Shown piece after piece: positions 8,888-18,360 of a stretch of DNA of 64,000 nucleotides. A program made the translations under genes and the position numbers. Numbering within the stretch: the stretch's first letter is position 1; each line of letters begins with the position of its first letter. The notes under the pieces are model-generated. The model worked only from the letters and a program-made list of their open reading frames with translations, did not search any database and was not told the DNA's origin. The stretch comes from an uncultured Lachnospiraceae bacterium (GTDB lineage: Bacteria > Bacillota > Clostridia > Lachnospirales > Lachnospiraceae). The stretch spans positions 39,156 through 103,155 of the forward strand of contig CACYWQ010000012.1 in NCBI GenBank assembly GCA_902778165.1, written 5' to 3'.

Positions 8888-9907
8888 ATGAAAAAAAGTG
8901 TGCAGATTGCGGCGATCATACTGGCATCAGTACTTGGTGTCGGTGTGCTTGTCGGCGGAGGATATATGGCATATAAGACCATGGGTACTTCGAAGGTTAT
9001 TAATCTCAATGATTATATCCAGGTGGATTTTAGCGGCAAAGACGGTAAGGGCAAGGCCTCTTTGGATTATGATACCGAAACCATGAAGGAGGATTACCCC
9101 AGAGTGGATGTGGATGGTCTGTTACATAAATGCGTAGACGGTGAATTTGACTCATCCAAGAACTTAAGTAACGGAGATAAGATTACCTGGGAATGGGATT
9201 GCGATGACAGTAAGGCAAGCAGTGAATACCGCGTGACACTTGAATACGAGGATGAGACATTCAAGGTCAAGGGCCTTAAGAATCCGGACCAGGATAAGGA
9301 TAAGGATAAGGACCAAGATAAGGATAACGACAAAGATAAAGACAAGGATAAGGATAAGGATAAGGATAAAGACCAAGACAAGGACAAAGATAAGGATAAG
9401 TCGGCGGGTGATTTAAATATCGCAAAGAGTATGACGGAGATTGATGAAGATGTGCTTGATGCGATAGAAGACAGAGGCTTTGATATCTTAGATGATCATT
9501 ATGAGAATGATTACAGTGCCTTTGAACTTGTATTGAGTACGGAATATATCGGTACCGGATTTGCATCGGGCAAGTCAGGGGCAGCCTATGATAATATCGT
9601 TCAACCCGTGTATAAGGTAACCGTATGTGATGACTATAACAGAAACGGATCATTTGATGATGCAGACGATCCGGTCGTTACATTTTACACATACATAGAT
9701 TTCTATAATGTGCCATGCGAGGATGAATACAAAGATAAGGTTAATGCACTGGAATGGCATATGACCGGCTCGATATACAGACCCAATGACAGCTTCTATT
9801 ACTGGGGGACGGAGACGTTGGAAGATCTTATAGAGTATATGATGTATTACTATTCGGATGACTATGTATTGGGGGAGTACGACCTGGAGGACATAAGCTC
9901 GATTTAA
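8888..9907 (+). CDS. membrane-anchored extracellular protein with Asp-Lys repeat linker
   Basis: A 339-residue protein not recognised as a known family. An N-terminal helix (about 6-29) anchors it without a lipobox Cys. A first beta-rich domain (about 36-130) resembles a YfmR-like or Gram-positive surface module by composition only; then 38 residues of almost pure Asp-Lys (residues about 134-171) form a rigid or unstructured charged linker, followed by a second domain with several Asp/Tyr-rich stretches (NRNGSFDDADDPV could bind calcium). A good ribosome site (GGAGGAG) precedes the ATG. It precedes the sensor kinase by 24 bases, so it could be a sensor partner, which is inference. Confidence 0.6.
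   Translation: MKKSVQIAAIILASVLGVGVLVGGGYMAYKTMGTSKVINLNDYIQVDFSGKDGKGKASLDYDTETMKEDYPRVDVDGLLHKCVDGEFDSSKNLSNGDKITWEWDCDDSKASSEYRVTLEYEDETFKVKGLKNPDQDKDKDKDQDKDNDKDKDKDKDKDKDKDQDKDKDKDKSAGDLNIAKSMTEIDEDVLDAIEDRGFDILDDHYENDYSAFELVLSTEYIGTGFASGKSGAAYDNIVQPVYKVTVCDDYNRNGSFDDADDPVVTFYTYIDFYNVPCEDEYKDKVNALEWHMTGSIYRPNDSFYYWGTETLEDLIEYMMYYYSDDYVLGEYDLEDISSI
9287..9400 (+). repeat. hexanucleotide repeat encoding (Asp-Lys/Gln/Asn) x19
   Basis: Nineteen degenerate GAYAAR-type hexamers in frame, 114 bases, encoding 19 D-x pairs where x is Lys 15 times, Gln three times and Asn once. Synonymous GAT/GAC and AAG/AAA changes show selection on the protein rather than on an exact DNA repeat. Slippage could change its length between strains. 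Confidence 0.9.
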
Positions 9908-9931
9908 CACTTTAATACATGGGATGGAGAC

Positions 9932-12900
9932 ATGAGAAGAGAGAACGGAAACACAATCGGCAATACCAAGATTTCGATAATTGAGATTATCAGAAGATAC
10001 GGATTCAGAAGAGCGCTGGTATTTGTATTTCTTGCGTTGTTTTTCTCTGCGCTTATACTTATTTACAATACCGTGCTCGGTAATTATGTAAGAAACGGAA
10101 TTCGTGCCAAGAACGAGATAAATGCGCTTAATTCCGCTCAGGAGGTTGAAATATATCTTTCTACCGGTAAGGATATTATCGGTGTCACACAGCATGCCGT
10201 GACGGATTTGATTAAAGAGAATGCATCGGATGAGGCGATTCTGGATTATCTTACGGAGCAGACTCATGTCATACAGAATTCCGTGCTGCCGGCATCTACA
10301 GGAATATACGGGTGCATAAGAGGTAAGTATTTCGACGGTTCCGGATGGGAGCCTGAGGAAGGCTATGTACCGCAGGAGCGTCCCTGGTATACAGAGGCTG
10401 TGGAGGATGTCGGAGAGACAGTGTTAATCAATCCTTATTTTGACCTGTATTCAAACGAAGTCGTTATGACCATAGCCAAATCTCTGTCTGATGGTGAGAA
10501 TGTTGTTGCCGTAGATATTACGCTTGGAAGAATACAGGAAATTACTGAGATGAACTCTGGAACGGGAACGGAATCGGGATTAAATACATCCAGAATCGTG
10601 GTCAGTAACAATGGATTTGTGGTAGCGCATTCCGATTCCGAAGAGAGAGGACATAATTATCTTGAGGAGAAAGGAACTTTCGGTAATCTAATCCTTATGA
10701 GTATATTGGAGGATGAGGATGATTATTCGGAGATAGAGTATCGGGGTCATAAATATACCGTATACGGTGTGCCCATCGGTAACGGATGGTACGGAATATC
10801 CGTAGTTGATGCCAGGAATGAATACAGGGCAATGTACACGCTTTTTGCAACCAGTGCGTTTGCCTTACTAGCGACATTCATCATATTTACCATTATCATG
10901 TTACGGACCGGAAGAAGAGAACTTCTTAATGACAAGCTTCAGTCGGTATTGGGTTCTTCTGCGGATATATACATGTCGTTATGTGACTTGGATGTTATTA
11001 ACAATACAGTTGAAGGAATCAAGAATGTCAATCCGGCGGTAGCCAAGGCCGTAGAATCATGTGACCATAACATGAAGGAACTGTTCTTGGGAATCATGCA
11101 GGCACTTCCCGAGAGTCCGACCAAGCAGGCGGCAATTGATTTTACGGATCTAAATACAATAGATGAACGTATGAAAGATACCGATACGTCGGCAATTGAG
11201 TATTTAAGCTATGGCGATATATGGGTCAGGGCAAGACTCGTGGTATCGGAGAGAACCAAGGATAACAAGGTATCCCATGTATTGTGGATGCTTGAGAATA
11301 TTGATGAAGAGAAAAAAGAAAGAGACAGGCTTGTAGATCTGTCCGAGAAGGCACTGGCCGCAAGCGAGGCCAAATCATCATTCTTATCAAATATGTCACA
11401 TGAAATACGTACGCCCATTAATGCAATCCTGGGTATGAATGAAGTGGCATTAAGAGAGTGTGAGGATGATAATATCAAAGAATATCTAAATAATATTCAA
11501 TCATCGGGCCATACTTTGCTTGAACTTGTTAATGATATTCTGGATGTATCCAAGATTGAGTCGGGTAAGCTTGAGATTATTCCCGTGGAATATGAATTGT
11601 CATTTATGCTTAACGATTTGATTAACATGATACGTCCCAGACTTGAGCATAAGGGTCTTGAGTTAATCGTAGATATCGATAAGACCATACCTCAGTCATT
11701 ATACGGTGATGATGTAAGAATCAAGCAGGTTATAACCAATATCCTGACCAATGCGGTTAAGTATACCGAGAAGGGAAGTATTACTTTCAAAATGGAATAC
11801 AAGGGCATGGGCAGCGATGAGAACAGTATAATGCTGCACGTAGCCGTTAAGGATACCGGAATCGGTATTAAGAAAGAGGATATCAATAAACTGTTTGTGG
11901 AATTTGAGCGTATCGAAGAGAAGCGTAACCGAAACATTGAGGGAACCGGTCTTGGAATGGCTATTACCAAAACTCTGCTTGAACTTATGAACAGTTCGCT
12001 TAAGGTTGAAAGTACTTATGGGGAAGGTTCTGAATTCTCGTTTGACATTGTTCAGGAAGTAAGAGACTGGACGCCGATAGGTAATTATGAGTCGGCCTAC
12101 AGGAATTCAATTGCACACGAAAAGATTCATTACGGATCGTTCACCGCTCCCGATGCAAGGATTCTGGTGGTTGATGATACACCCATGAATTTGCTTGTAT
12201 TTACCAGTCTTCTTGAGCCTACCAAGATAGTAATTGATACGGCGGATAACGGAGATGACGGAATTAAGAATGCACTCGGCATGAAGTATGACCTTATCTT
12301 CTTTGATCATATGATGCCTCATAAGGACGGTATAGAGACACTTAAAGAGCTTAAATCTTATGAGGGAAATATCAACTGGTCCACACCGATTGTATGTCTG
12401 ACGGCCAATGCCATTACCGGTGCCAGAGAACAGTACATTGAGGCGGGATTTGATGACTATCTGACGAAGCCTATCGATTCAAGGAAACTTGAAGAGATGA
12501 TTGTTAAGTATCTGCCGCGCAATAAGATTATGGCCAAGAAAGAGGAGATCTCTAACAATGTTAAGAAAGATAATATTGAGGAGGATACCGTTTCTCATCT
12601 TCCCGAATATCTTTTCTCGATACGTGATCTCGATCCGGTTGACGGAATGAAGAGATGCGGAAGTGAGAAGATATATCTGGATGCGCTCAATGCATTTGCC
12701 AGATATGTCGAGCCGACAATTAAGGCTACTCACGGATATTTGTACAATAAAGACATGAAGGATGTTATGATCAATGTTCATTCCATTAAGACGGCATCCA
12801 AGTTGGTGGGAGCAACACATATATGTGACATGGCTCAGAAGATTGAGAATGCCGGAGAGGAAGGATTTAACGTTGATGCTTTAGATGAATTGTTTGACAG

Positions 12901-12946
12901 GTGCATGGAGATGAAGGGATTTATCATGCAGATGAACGGTAATTAA
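9932..12946 (+). CDS. hybrid sensor histidine kinase with Cache, receiver and HPt domains
   Basis: A 1004-residue phosphorelay protein. A membrane helix (about 27-47) and a second (about 304-325) flank a Cache-type extracellular domain (LPASTGIYGCIRGKYFDG, PQERPWYTEAV, YTVYGVPIGNGWYGISVVD). A linker domain leads to HisKA (FLSNMSHEIRTPINAILG, phospho-His490), HATPase with the N-box NILTNAVKYTEKG, a receiver domain (VVDDTPMN, phospho-Asp792 in FFDHMMP) and a C-terminal HPt domain (His950 in HSIKTASKLVGA). All phosphotransfer residues are present, so it should autophosphorylate and relay internally. The output regulator is not in the window. It follows the Asp-Lys protein directly and precedes surE by about 13 bases. 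Confidence 0.93.
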   Translation: MRRENGNTIGNTKISIIEIIRRYGFRRALVFVFLALFFSALILIYNTVLGNYVRNGIRAKNEINALNSAQEVEIYLSTGKDIIGVTQHAVTDLIKENASDEAILDYLTEQTHVIQNSVLPASTGIYGCIRGKYFDGSGWEPEEGYVPQERPWYTEAVEDVGETVLINPYFDLYSNEVVMTIAKSLSDGENVVAVDITLGRIQEITEMNSGTGTESGLNTSRIVVSNNGFVVAHSDSEERGHNYLEEKGTFGNLILMSILEDEDDYSEIEYRGHKYTVYGVPIGNGWYGISVVDARNEYRAMYTLFATSAFALLATFIIFTIIMLRTGRRELLNDKLQSVLGSSADIYMSLCDLDVINNTVEGIKNVNPAVAKAVESCDHNMKELFLGIMQALPESPTKQAAIDFTDLNTIDERMKDTDTSAIEYLSYGDIWVRARLVVSERTKDNKVSHVLWMLENIDEEKKERDRLVDLSEKALAASEAKSSFLSNMSHEIRTPINAILGMNEVALRECEDDNIKEYLNNIQSSGHTLLELVNDILDVSKIESGKLEIIPVEYELSFMLNDLINMIRPRLEHKGLELIVDIDKTIPQSLYGDDVRIKQVITNILTNAVKYTEKGSITFKMEYKGMGSDENSIMLHVAVKDTGIGIKKEDINKLFVEFERIEEKRNRNIEGTGLGMAITKTLLELMNSSLKVESTYGEGSEFSFDIVQEVRDWTPIGNYESAYRNSIAHEKIHYGSFTAPDARILVVDDTPMNLLVFTSLLEPTKIVIDTADNGDDGIKNALGMKYDLIFFDHMMPHKDGIETLKELKSYEGNINWSTPIVCLTANAITGAREQYIEAGFDDYLTKPIDSRKLEEMIVKYLPRNKIMAKKEEISNNVKKDNIEEDTVSHLPEYLFSIRDLDPVDGMKRCGSEKIYLDALNAFARYVEPTIKATHGYLYNKDMKDVMINVHSIKTASKLVGATHICDMAQKIENAGEEGFNVDALDELFDRCMEMKGFIMQMNGN

Positions 12947-12959
12947 TTTGGGAGATTAT

Positions 12960-13694
12960 ATGTCTGAGAAGATAAACAGACGGATACTTATAACCAATGA
13001 TGACGGTATAGATGCCGACGGTCTTATAAGGCTGGTAGAAGAAGCGCTTAATTTCGGAGAGGTATGGGTGATAGCACCTAAAGACCAGAGAAGCGCAGCA
13101 TCACACAGTATCACATTAAGGGATTCCATAGATGTATATCCTTACCCGGAGTTTCCGGTTAAGGGAGTTAAGGCATATCATTGCAGCGGAACGCCTGCCG
13201 ATTGTGTAAGAGTCGGAGTGCGTAAGATTATGCCTTATAAGCCCGACCTTGTACTTTCGGGAATAAATTACGGGTATAATGCGGCGACCGACCTGCAGTA
13301 TTCGGCAACAGTTGGAGCGGCATTTGAAGCCGCATTTCAGGAGGTGCATGCAATAGCCTTATCTGAGGGATTCTCTATGTGTCATGAGGTAACAGATAAG
13401 TATCTCCATGAGATTATAGCCAAACTCATAGACACTCCGCTGGGATACGGACAGGTACATAACGTTAATTTTCCTGATTGTCCGCTTGGTGAATGTAAGG
13501 GTGTATTGTATGATATGAAAGTATCTCACGGATACTATTATGAAGATGAATACAATGTGATCAAAGAACTAAATGACGGCGGAGTCAGACTTATGGTTGA
13601 AGGACACCGTCGTAACGAATCGGAAGAGGGAACAGATTTCAGAGCGCTTGCAGAGAATTATGTCTCTGTGGGCATAATCAATAATATCGGTTGA
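12960..13694 (+). CDS. surE: 5'/3'-nucleotidase SurE
   Basis: A 244-residue metal-dependent phosphatase acting on nucleoside monophosphates. Metal-binding Asp14-Asp15 lie in ITNDDGIDADGL, followed by APKDQRSAASHSIT, CSGTPADCV and LVLSGINYGYNAATD. The ATG at 12960 is preferred: GGGAG lies six bases upstream, whereas the in-frame TTG at 12948 would place that site within the gene. Length and motif order are normal for SurE. It is followed by mnmA after 18 bases, suggesting joint expression. Confidence 0.93.
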   Translation: MSEKINRRILITNDDGIDADGLIRLVEEALNFGEVWVIAPKDQRSAASHSITLRDSIDVYPYPEFPVKGVKAYHCSGTPADCVRVGVRKIMPYKPDLVLSGINYGYNAATDLQYSATVGAAFEAAFQEVHAIALSEGFSMCHEVTDKYLHEIIAKLIDTPLGYGQVHNVNFPDCPLGECKGVLYDMKVSHGYYYEDEYNVIKELNDGGVRLMVEGHRRNESEEGTDFRALAENYVSVGIINNIG

Positions 13695-13712
13695 TAAGGA
13701 CGGTTTGAATAT

Positions 13713-14804
13713 ATGAAGGCGCTGATTGCAATGAGCGGCGGTGTGGATTCATCGGTAGCTGCCAAGATAATGGCAGACAGAGGATATGAGTGTATCGGAG
13801 CAACCATGCGGTTGTATGATAAGGGCGATGACGGCTTGGACATTGAGTGTGACGGCAATTGTCGTACCTGTTGCTCGGAGACTGATGCGGCGGATGCAAG
13901 AGCCGTGGCGGGCAAACTTGATATGCCTTTCTATACGCTTAATTACAAAGAAGAATTCAGAGATAAGGTGATAAATAAGTTTATAGACTGTTATGAACAC
14001 GGCATCACTCCTAATCCCTGCATAGACTGCAACAGATATCTTAAATTCGACATATTGCTTAATAAGGCTAAGGAACTTGGCTGTGATAAAGTTGTAACCG
14101 GACATTATGCCAGAATAACAAGGGAACAGGACGGTAAGTATGTTCTTAAGAAGGCTGAGGATTTAAGTAAGGATCAGAGTTACGTTCTGTATATGCTTAC
14201 ACAGGAACAGCTTAAGTGTATTGAGGTTCCGTTGGGAGAATATAATAAGACCGACACAAGGTTAATTGCGCAGGAATCATCATTTGTTAACAGTGATAAG
14301 CCCGACAGTCAGGATATTTGTTTTGTTCCTAACGGAGATTACGGCGCAGTGATCGCCGGATACACGGGCAAGGATTATCCCGAAGGAGATTTTGTTGACA
14401 AGGACGGTAATGTACTCGGCAGGCATAAAGGGATAATCAATTATACTTTAGGGCAGCGCAAGGGCTTGGGTATAAGTGCGGACAGACCCTTATATGTAAT
14501 CAATATAGACACGGCAGGTAACAGAGTGGTATTGGGAGATAATGAAGATCTCTTCACAACCAGAGCAGTATTTACGGATATCAATTGGATATCGGGAACG
14601 GCACCCGAAGAAGGCAGGAAACTGTCTGCCAAATCCAGATACAGGCAGACGGAACAGCCGGGGGAAATACATAAACTCACTGAAGATATGTATGAATTCA
14701 TATTTGAACAACCTCAGAGAGCCGTAACGCCGGGACAGTCACTTGTGATATATGACGGAGATATCGTAATAGGCGGAGGAACCATAGTTAGGTACGACGA
14801 TTAA
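13713..14804 (+). CDS. mnmA: tRNA-specific 2-thiouridylase MnmA
   Basis: A 363-residue enzyme that places sulfur on U34 of tRNAs for Lys, Glu and Gln. The PP-loop MSGGVDSS is at residues 7-14, with TGHYAR at about 129 and DSQDICFVPNGDY at about 198. The active cysteines are Cys106 and Cys203. Cys103 completes a CxxC...C pattern (PCIDC) where the E. coli enzyme has D-x-x-C; this pattern is associated with an iron-sulfur-dependent form. The N-terminal part also has a Cys50/Cys53/Cys54 cluster. The start at ATG 13713 has only a weak ribosome site. Confidence 0.93.
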   Translation: MKALIAMSGGVDSSVAAKIMADRGYECIGATMRLYDKGDDGLDIECDGNCRTCCSETDAADARAVAGKLDMPFYTLNYKEEFRDKVINKFIDCYEHGITPNPCIDCNRYLKFDILLNKAKELGCDKVVTGHYARITREQDGKYVLKKAEDLSKDQSYVLYMLTQEQLKCIEVPLGEYNKTDTRLIAQESSFVNSDKPDSQDICFVPNGDYGAVIAGYTGKDYPEGDFVDKDGNVLGRHKGIINYTLGQRKGLGISADRPLYVINIDTAGNRVVLGDNEDLFTTRAVFTDINWISGTAPEEGRKLSAKSRYRQTEQPGEIHKLTEDMYEFIFEQPQRAVTPGQSLVIYDGDIVIGGGTIVRYDD

Positions 14805-14829
14805 GATGATAACGAACGAGATTTCGGAC

Positions 14830-14858
14830 TTGTCATGGGCTTAAACGTCTGATAAAGT
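14830..14858 (+). promoter_or_regulatory. sigma-A-type promoter before IMP cyclohydrolase
   Basis: TTGTCA (14830-14835) and TAAAGT (14853-14858) with a 17-base spacer, in the 86-base gap after mnmA. AAGGAG follows at 14873 before the ATG. No purine-riboswitch-like fold was noticed in the short leader. Confidence 0.5.
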
Positions 14859-14890
14859 ATGCAAGGATAGTAAAGGAGTGAAACCAAATT

Positions 14891-15604
14891 ATGAAGAAAA
14901 ACAGTATTGAAGAAGTACTTACAGGTAATGCCTATCCGGGCAGAGGAATAATGATAGGAAGATCTGCAGACGGTAAGTATGCCGTTGCCGCATATTTCAT
15001 TATGGGCAGAAGCGTCAACAGCCGTAACAGAGTATTTGTGGAAGACGGAGAGGGAATAAGAACTCAGGCTTTCGATCCTTCCAAATTAACGGATCCCTCA
15101 CTTATCATCTATGCTCCCGTAAGAGTACTTGGAAATAAGACAATTGTTACAAACGGAGATCAGACCGATACCATATATGAAGGAATGGATAAACAGCTCA
15201 CATTCGAACAGTCATTAAGATGTCGCGAATTTGAGCCTGATGAGCCTAATTATACGCCCAGAATCTCAGGTATAATGCATATTGAGGATGGCAAATACAA
15301 CTATGCGATGAGCATACTTAAGAGTAACAACGGCAATCCCGCATCATGCAACAGATATGCATTTGCTTATGAGAATCCGGCAGCAGGCGAGGGAAGATTC
15401 ATTCATACATATATGCAGGACGGCAATCCGCTTCCCAGCTTTGAAGGAGAGCCTGAATGGATAGAGATAAGCGGTAATATTGATGAACTTACCGACAGAA
15501 TCTGGAACAGTCTTAATGAAGAGAATAAGGTCAGCTTATTCGTAAGATTCATTGATATTGAGACAGGTAAGTACGAGACAAGAATCGTTAATAAGAACAA
15601 ATAA
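14891..15604 (+). CDS. purO: IMP cyclohydrolase, archaeal PurO-like
   Basis: A 237-residue protein of the IMP_cyclohyd (PurO-like) family, which closes the ring of FAICAR to IMP. Recognisable features are NAYPGRGIMIGRS near the N-terminus, YFIMGRSVNSRNRVF and the C-terminal IEISGNIDELTDRIW. It stands in place of the N-terminal domain of bifunctional PurH and is followed 21 bases later by the stand-alone formyltransferase. Both are therefore likely expressed together from the promoter at 14830. This split arrangement is known from archaea and some Clostridia. Confidence 0.85.
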   Translation: MKKNSIEEVLTGNAYPGRGIMIGRSADGKYAVAAYFIMGRSVNSRNRVFVEDGEGIRTQAFDPSKLTDPSLIIYAPVRVLGNKTIVTNGDQTDTIYEGMDKQLTFEQSLRCREFEPDEPNYTPRISGIMHIEDGKYNYAMSILKSNNGNPASCNRYAFAYENPAAGEGRFIHTYMQDGNPLPSFEGEPEWIEISGNIDELTDRIWNSLNEENKVSLFVRFIDIETGKYETRIVNKNK

Positions 15605-15625
15605 GATTATTAGGGAGAATAGGTA

Positions 15626-16804
15626 ATGAAAGAACTGGAACTTAAATACGGTTGTAACCCCAATCAGAAGCCTTCCAAGATATTTATGGAAGACGGAAGC
15701 GAACTTCCGATTACAGTACTTAACGGTAAGCCGGGATATATCAATTTCTTAGATGCTTTCAACGGTTGGCAGCTTGTAAGTGAACTTAAGGCAGCTACGG
15801 GACTTCCTGCAGCAACTTCATTTAAGCATGTATCACCCGCAGGAGCAGCAATAGGCAGACCGCTTGATGATACACTTAAGAAGATATATTGGGTGGACGA
15901 TCTGGGTGAGCTTACTCCCCTTGCTTCTGCTTATGCAAGAGCAAGAGGCGCTGACAGAATGAGCAGTTTCGGTGATTTCATAGCTTTATCTGATGAGTGT
16001 GATGCATGTACGGCCAATCTTATCAAAAGAGAGGTATCTGACGGTATCATAGCTCCGGGTTATTCGGCAGAAGCGCTTGAGATCCTTAAGAGCAAGAAGA
16101 AGGGCAATTATAATATCATACAGATCGATCCCGCTTATAAGCCGGCTCCCATAGAGCATAAGCAGGTATACGGAATAACATTTGAGCAGGGACGTAATGA
16201 ACTGCCCATAGATAACAGCCTGCTTGAGAATATCGTTACCAAGAATAAAGATCTTCCTGATTCTGTCAAGGATGATATGAAGATAGCATTGATCACTCTT
16301 AAGTACACTCAGTCCAATTCGGTATGCTTCGTTAAGGACGGTCAGGCCATAGGCATCGGTGCAGGACAGCAGTCAAGAGTACATTGTACAAGACTTGCCG
16401 GAAGCAAGGCGGATAACTGGCTTCTTCGTCAGTCACCCAAGGTACTTAATCTTCCCTTTAAGGAGGATATCGGCAGACCTGACAGAGATAATGCGATAGA
16501 CAATTACATCGGTGATGATTACATGGATGTATTGGCTGACGGTAAGTGGGAGCATTTCTTTACTGAGAAGCCCGCCGTATTTACCAAGGAAGAGAAGGAG
16601 ACATGGTTATCCAAGGCTACTGATGTGGTACTAGGTTCAGATGCATTCTTCCCATTCTCAGACAATATAGACAGAGCTGCCAAGAGCGGTGTTAAGTACA
16701 TTGTTCAGCCCGGCGGTTCGGTTCGTGATGATATAGTAATTGATGCAGCCGATGATTACGGAATGGTAATGGTATGTAACGGCGTTCGCCTGTTTCATCA
16801 TTGA
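15626..16804 (+). CDS. stand-alone AICAR formyltransferase
   Basis: A 392-residue protein equivalent to the C-terminal AICAR transformylase part of PurH, which uses 10-formyl-THF to make FAICAR. Motifs include LKYGCNPNQKPS, TSFKHVSPAGAAIG, KYTQSNSVCFVKDGQAIGIGAGQQSRVHCTRLAG (abridged here) and the C-terminal VQPGGSVRDD. The catalytic Lys-His pair in SFKHVSPAG is present. It depends on folate, which links it to the folate block upstream and to metF downstream. The next gene begins within a few bases of its stop. Confidence 0.9.
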   Translation: MKELELKYGCNPNQKPSKIFMEDGSELPITVLNGKPGYINFLDAFNGWQLVSELKAATGLPAATSFKHVSPAGAAIGRPLDDTLKKIYWVDDLGELTPLASAYARARGADRMSSFGDFIALSDECDACTANLIKREVSDGIIAPGYSAEALEILKSKKKGNYNIIQIDPAYKPAPIEHKQVYGITFEQGRNELPIDNSLLENIVTKNKDLPDSVKDDMKIALITLKYTQSNSVCFVKDGQAIGIGAGQQSRVHCTRLAGSKADNWLLRQSPKVLNLPFKEDIGRPDRDNAIDNYIGDDYMDVLADGKWEHFFTEKPAVFTKEEKETWLSKATDVVLGSDAFFPFSDNIDRAAKSGVKYIVQPGGSVRDDIVIDAADDYGMVMVCNGVRLFHH

Positions 16805-16809
16805 TTAAT

Positions 16810-17604
16810 ATGAATAATATATATAAGTGTCCCAATTGTGGGGCCCAAATGGATATAAATGAGCCTAAGTGTCCTCACTGTGGCTATATAAATGAGACCG
16901 GTGCCGAAGCGCAATATATGAATAAACTTGACGATGTCAGGCAACGTCTTGACAATGTCGATGAAGAAGCTGCTGCGGGCTACGGTAAGAATTATCTTAA
17001 GATAGTTAAGATCATGGCCATAACATTGGTGATTCTTATTGTCTTGGCGTTAGGCTATATCGTTTTGGCAAGATATATCGAGAATAAGATCATGGATAAC
17101 GGTAATGCCTCGGGCGATGATATGCTTAAGGAGATGAGCTGGCAGCGTGAACATTTCCCGATATATGATAAGATATATGAATCGGGAGATTATGAGAAAC
17201 TTGTTGAGACGGTATTTAGCGATGAGACAAGCAGTCATGATATCTGGCAGTGGGAGCATTACAATTTCGCCAGAAAGTATAATGACTATGTACAGATCAG
17301 AAATATGATTGAGAAGATAGACAGCGAAGGATGGAACGAATACTATGCCAAGAGCATAACCTATAGTTGCTTCTATTATTATTTCGAGAACTATAAGACC
17401 AATTCCGCAGATAAGGTAAGTGAGGAAGAAGAGGAGATTCTTAAGCCGAATATCGAGTATATCAATAATGTTCTGCATGAACGTTTGGGATATAGCGATG
17501 AAGATATGGAAGGACTTAAGGATAAAATCATGAGTGAATACGGCAACGTAATGTATGATAAGTGCGAGAAGATTGCCGTTAAGAATATGAAGAATTACAA
17601 GTAG
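16810..17604 (+). CDS. zinc-ribbon membrane protein of unknown function (1)
   Basis: A 264-residue protein with an N-terminal zinc ribbon (Cys7, Cys10, Cys21, Cys24), one membrane helix (about 64-88) and an acidic helical C-terminal domain (KIYESGDYEKLVETVFS, then several aromatic-rich helices). I chose the ATG at 16810 over the TTG at 16801, although neither has a clear ribosome site. It lies directly after the AICAR formyltransferase. Two related-looking genes follow, with the same order of domains in the next. No known function; the zinc ribbon faces the cytoplasm if the helix is a type II anchor. Confidence 0.6.
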   Translation: MNNIYKCPNCGAQMDINEPKCPHCGYINETGAEAQYMNKLDDVRQRLDNVDEEAAAGYGKNYLKIVKIMAITLVILIVLALGYIVLARYIENKIMDNGNASGDDMLKEMSWQREHFPIYDKIYESGDYEKLVETVFSDETSSHDIWQWEHYNFARKYNDYVQIRNMIEKIDSEGWNEYYAKSITYSCFYYYFENYKTNSADKVSEEEEEILKPNIEYINNVLHERLGYSDEDMEGLKDKIMSEYGNVMYDKCEKIAVKNMKNYK

Positions 17605-17616
17605 CAAGGTATAACA

Positions 17617-18360
17617 ATGAAATGTGAGTATTGCGGAAGCAATTTGGGAATAGAGGATGCAGTCTGCCCCTATTGCGGTAAAGAGAATAAGTTTGCTAAG
17701 AAACATACCAAGGATATGCGCAAGTATAATGCAGCCTTTGATTCGACCAGGGCTGAAGTGCTTGCTAACAGCAGGAGATTCAACGGTTTCACTGCGCGTA
17801 TAACCGTTATTGCGGTTCTTGTTGCACTTATAGCGGCCACTTTGCTTGGCATAAACAATTATTATGATATAAGGGGATACCGAGAAGAGAGAATAGTGGC
17901 CAAGCATGCAGCTGAACATCGCGCGCAGATCGATAAACTCATGGATGCTGATGCCTATATGGATCTGTATCATTACATGCAGCGTAACAGGATATCATAT
18001 TCGGATGTGATTCCTGAATATTACATGGTATACAATGCATGTCACACTTACTATTCCTTCATGGAATATATGGACTATCTTCTTGACAAAGATTCGTATA
18101 TTGAGGATTCCGATGCGATAGAATCAATTACCGAATTGGTTGACAGACTTCACGGATACGCTAATCCTACTTCCGAGTATGAGATTAAGAAATATTATGA
18201 CGACAGAACCCGTGACTTCATTAACAGAGTGGAGGCACATGTAAATACATTGGTTAAGGGGTATTTCAATCTTACGGATGAAGAGATGGAGAGTTTCTAT
18301 ACCCTTAATAAGGCCAAGAAGCAGTTGTTATTAGAGGAGGGCTATGAACGTGGCAAATAA
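17617..18360 (+). CDS. zinc-ribbon membrane protein of unknown function (2)
   Basis: A 247-residue protein with the same plan as its upstream neighbour: zinc ribbon (Cys3, Cys6, Cys17, Cys20 in KCEYCGSNLG...CPYCGKEN), a basic linker, a membrane helix (about 62-82) and a helical, Tyr-rich C-terminal domain. It starts 12 bases after the preceding stop and overlaps the next gene by 17 bases, whose ribosome site lies within its last codons. The overall plan suggests a membrane-associated helical-repeat protein, but no function can be given. Confidence 0.6.
   Translation: MKCEYCGSNLGIEDAVCPYCGKENKFAKKHTKDMRKYNAAFDSTRAEVLANSRRFNGFTARITVIAVLVALIAATLLGINNYYDIRGYREERIVAKHAAEHRAQIDKLMDADAYMDLYHYMQRNRISYSDVIPEYYMVYNACHTYYSFMEYMDYLLDKDSYIEDSDAIESITELVDRLHGYANPTSEYEIKKYYDDRTRDFINRVEAHVNTLVKGYFNLTDEEMESFYTLNKAKKQLLLEEGYERGK

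Noticed and set aside
9287-9400. CRISPR or tandem satellite
   Set aside because: The units are short, in frame and have no spacers; it is a coding repeat.
9094-9653. Antisense open frames with Ser-Leu or Tyr-Pro repeats
   Set aside because: They are shadows of the Asp-Lys coding repeat on the + strand and lack ribosome sites.
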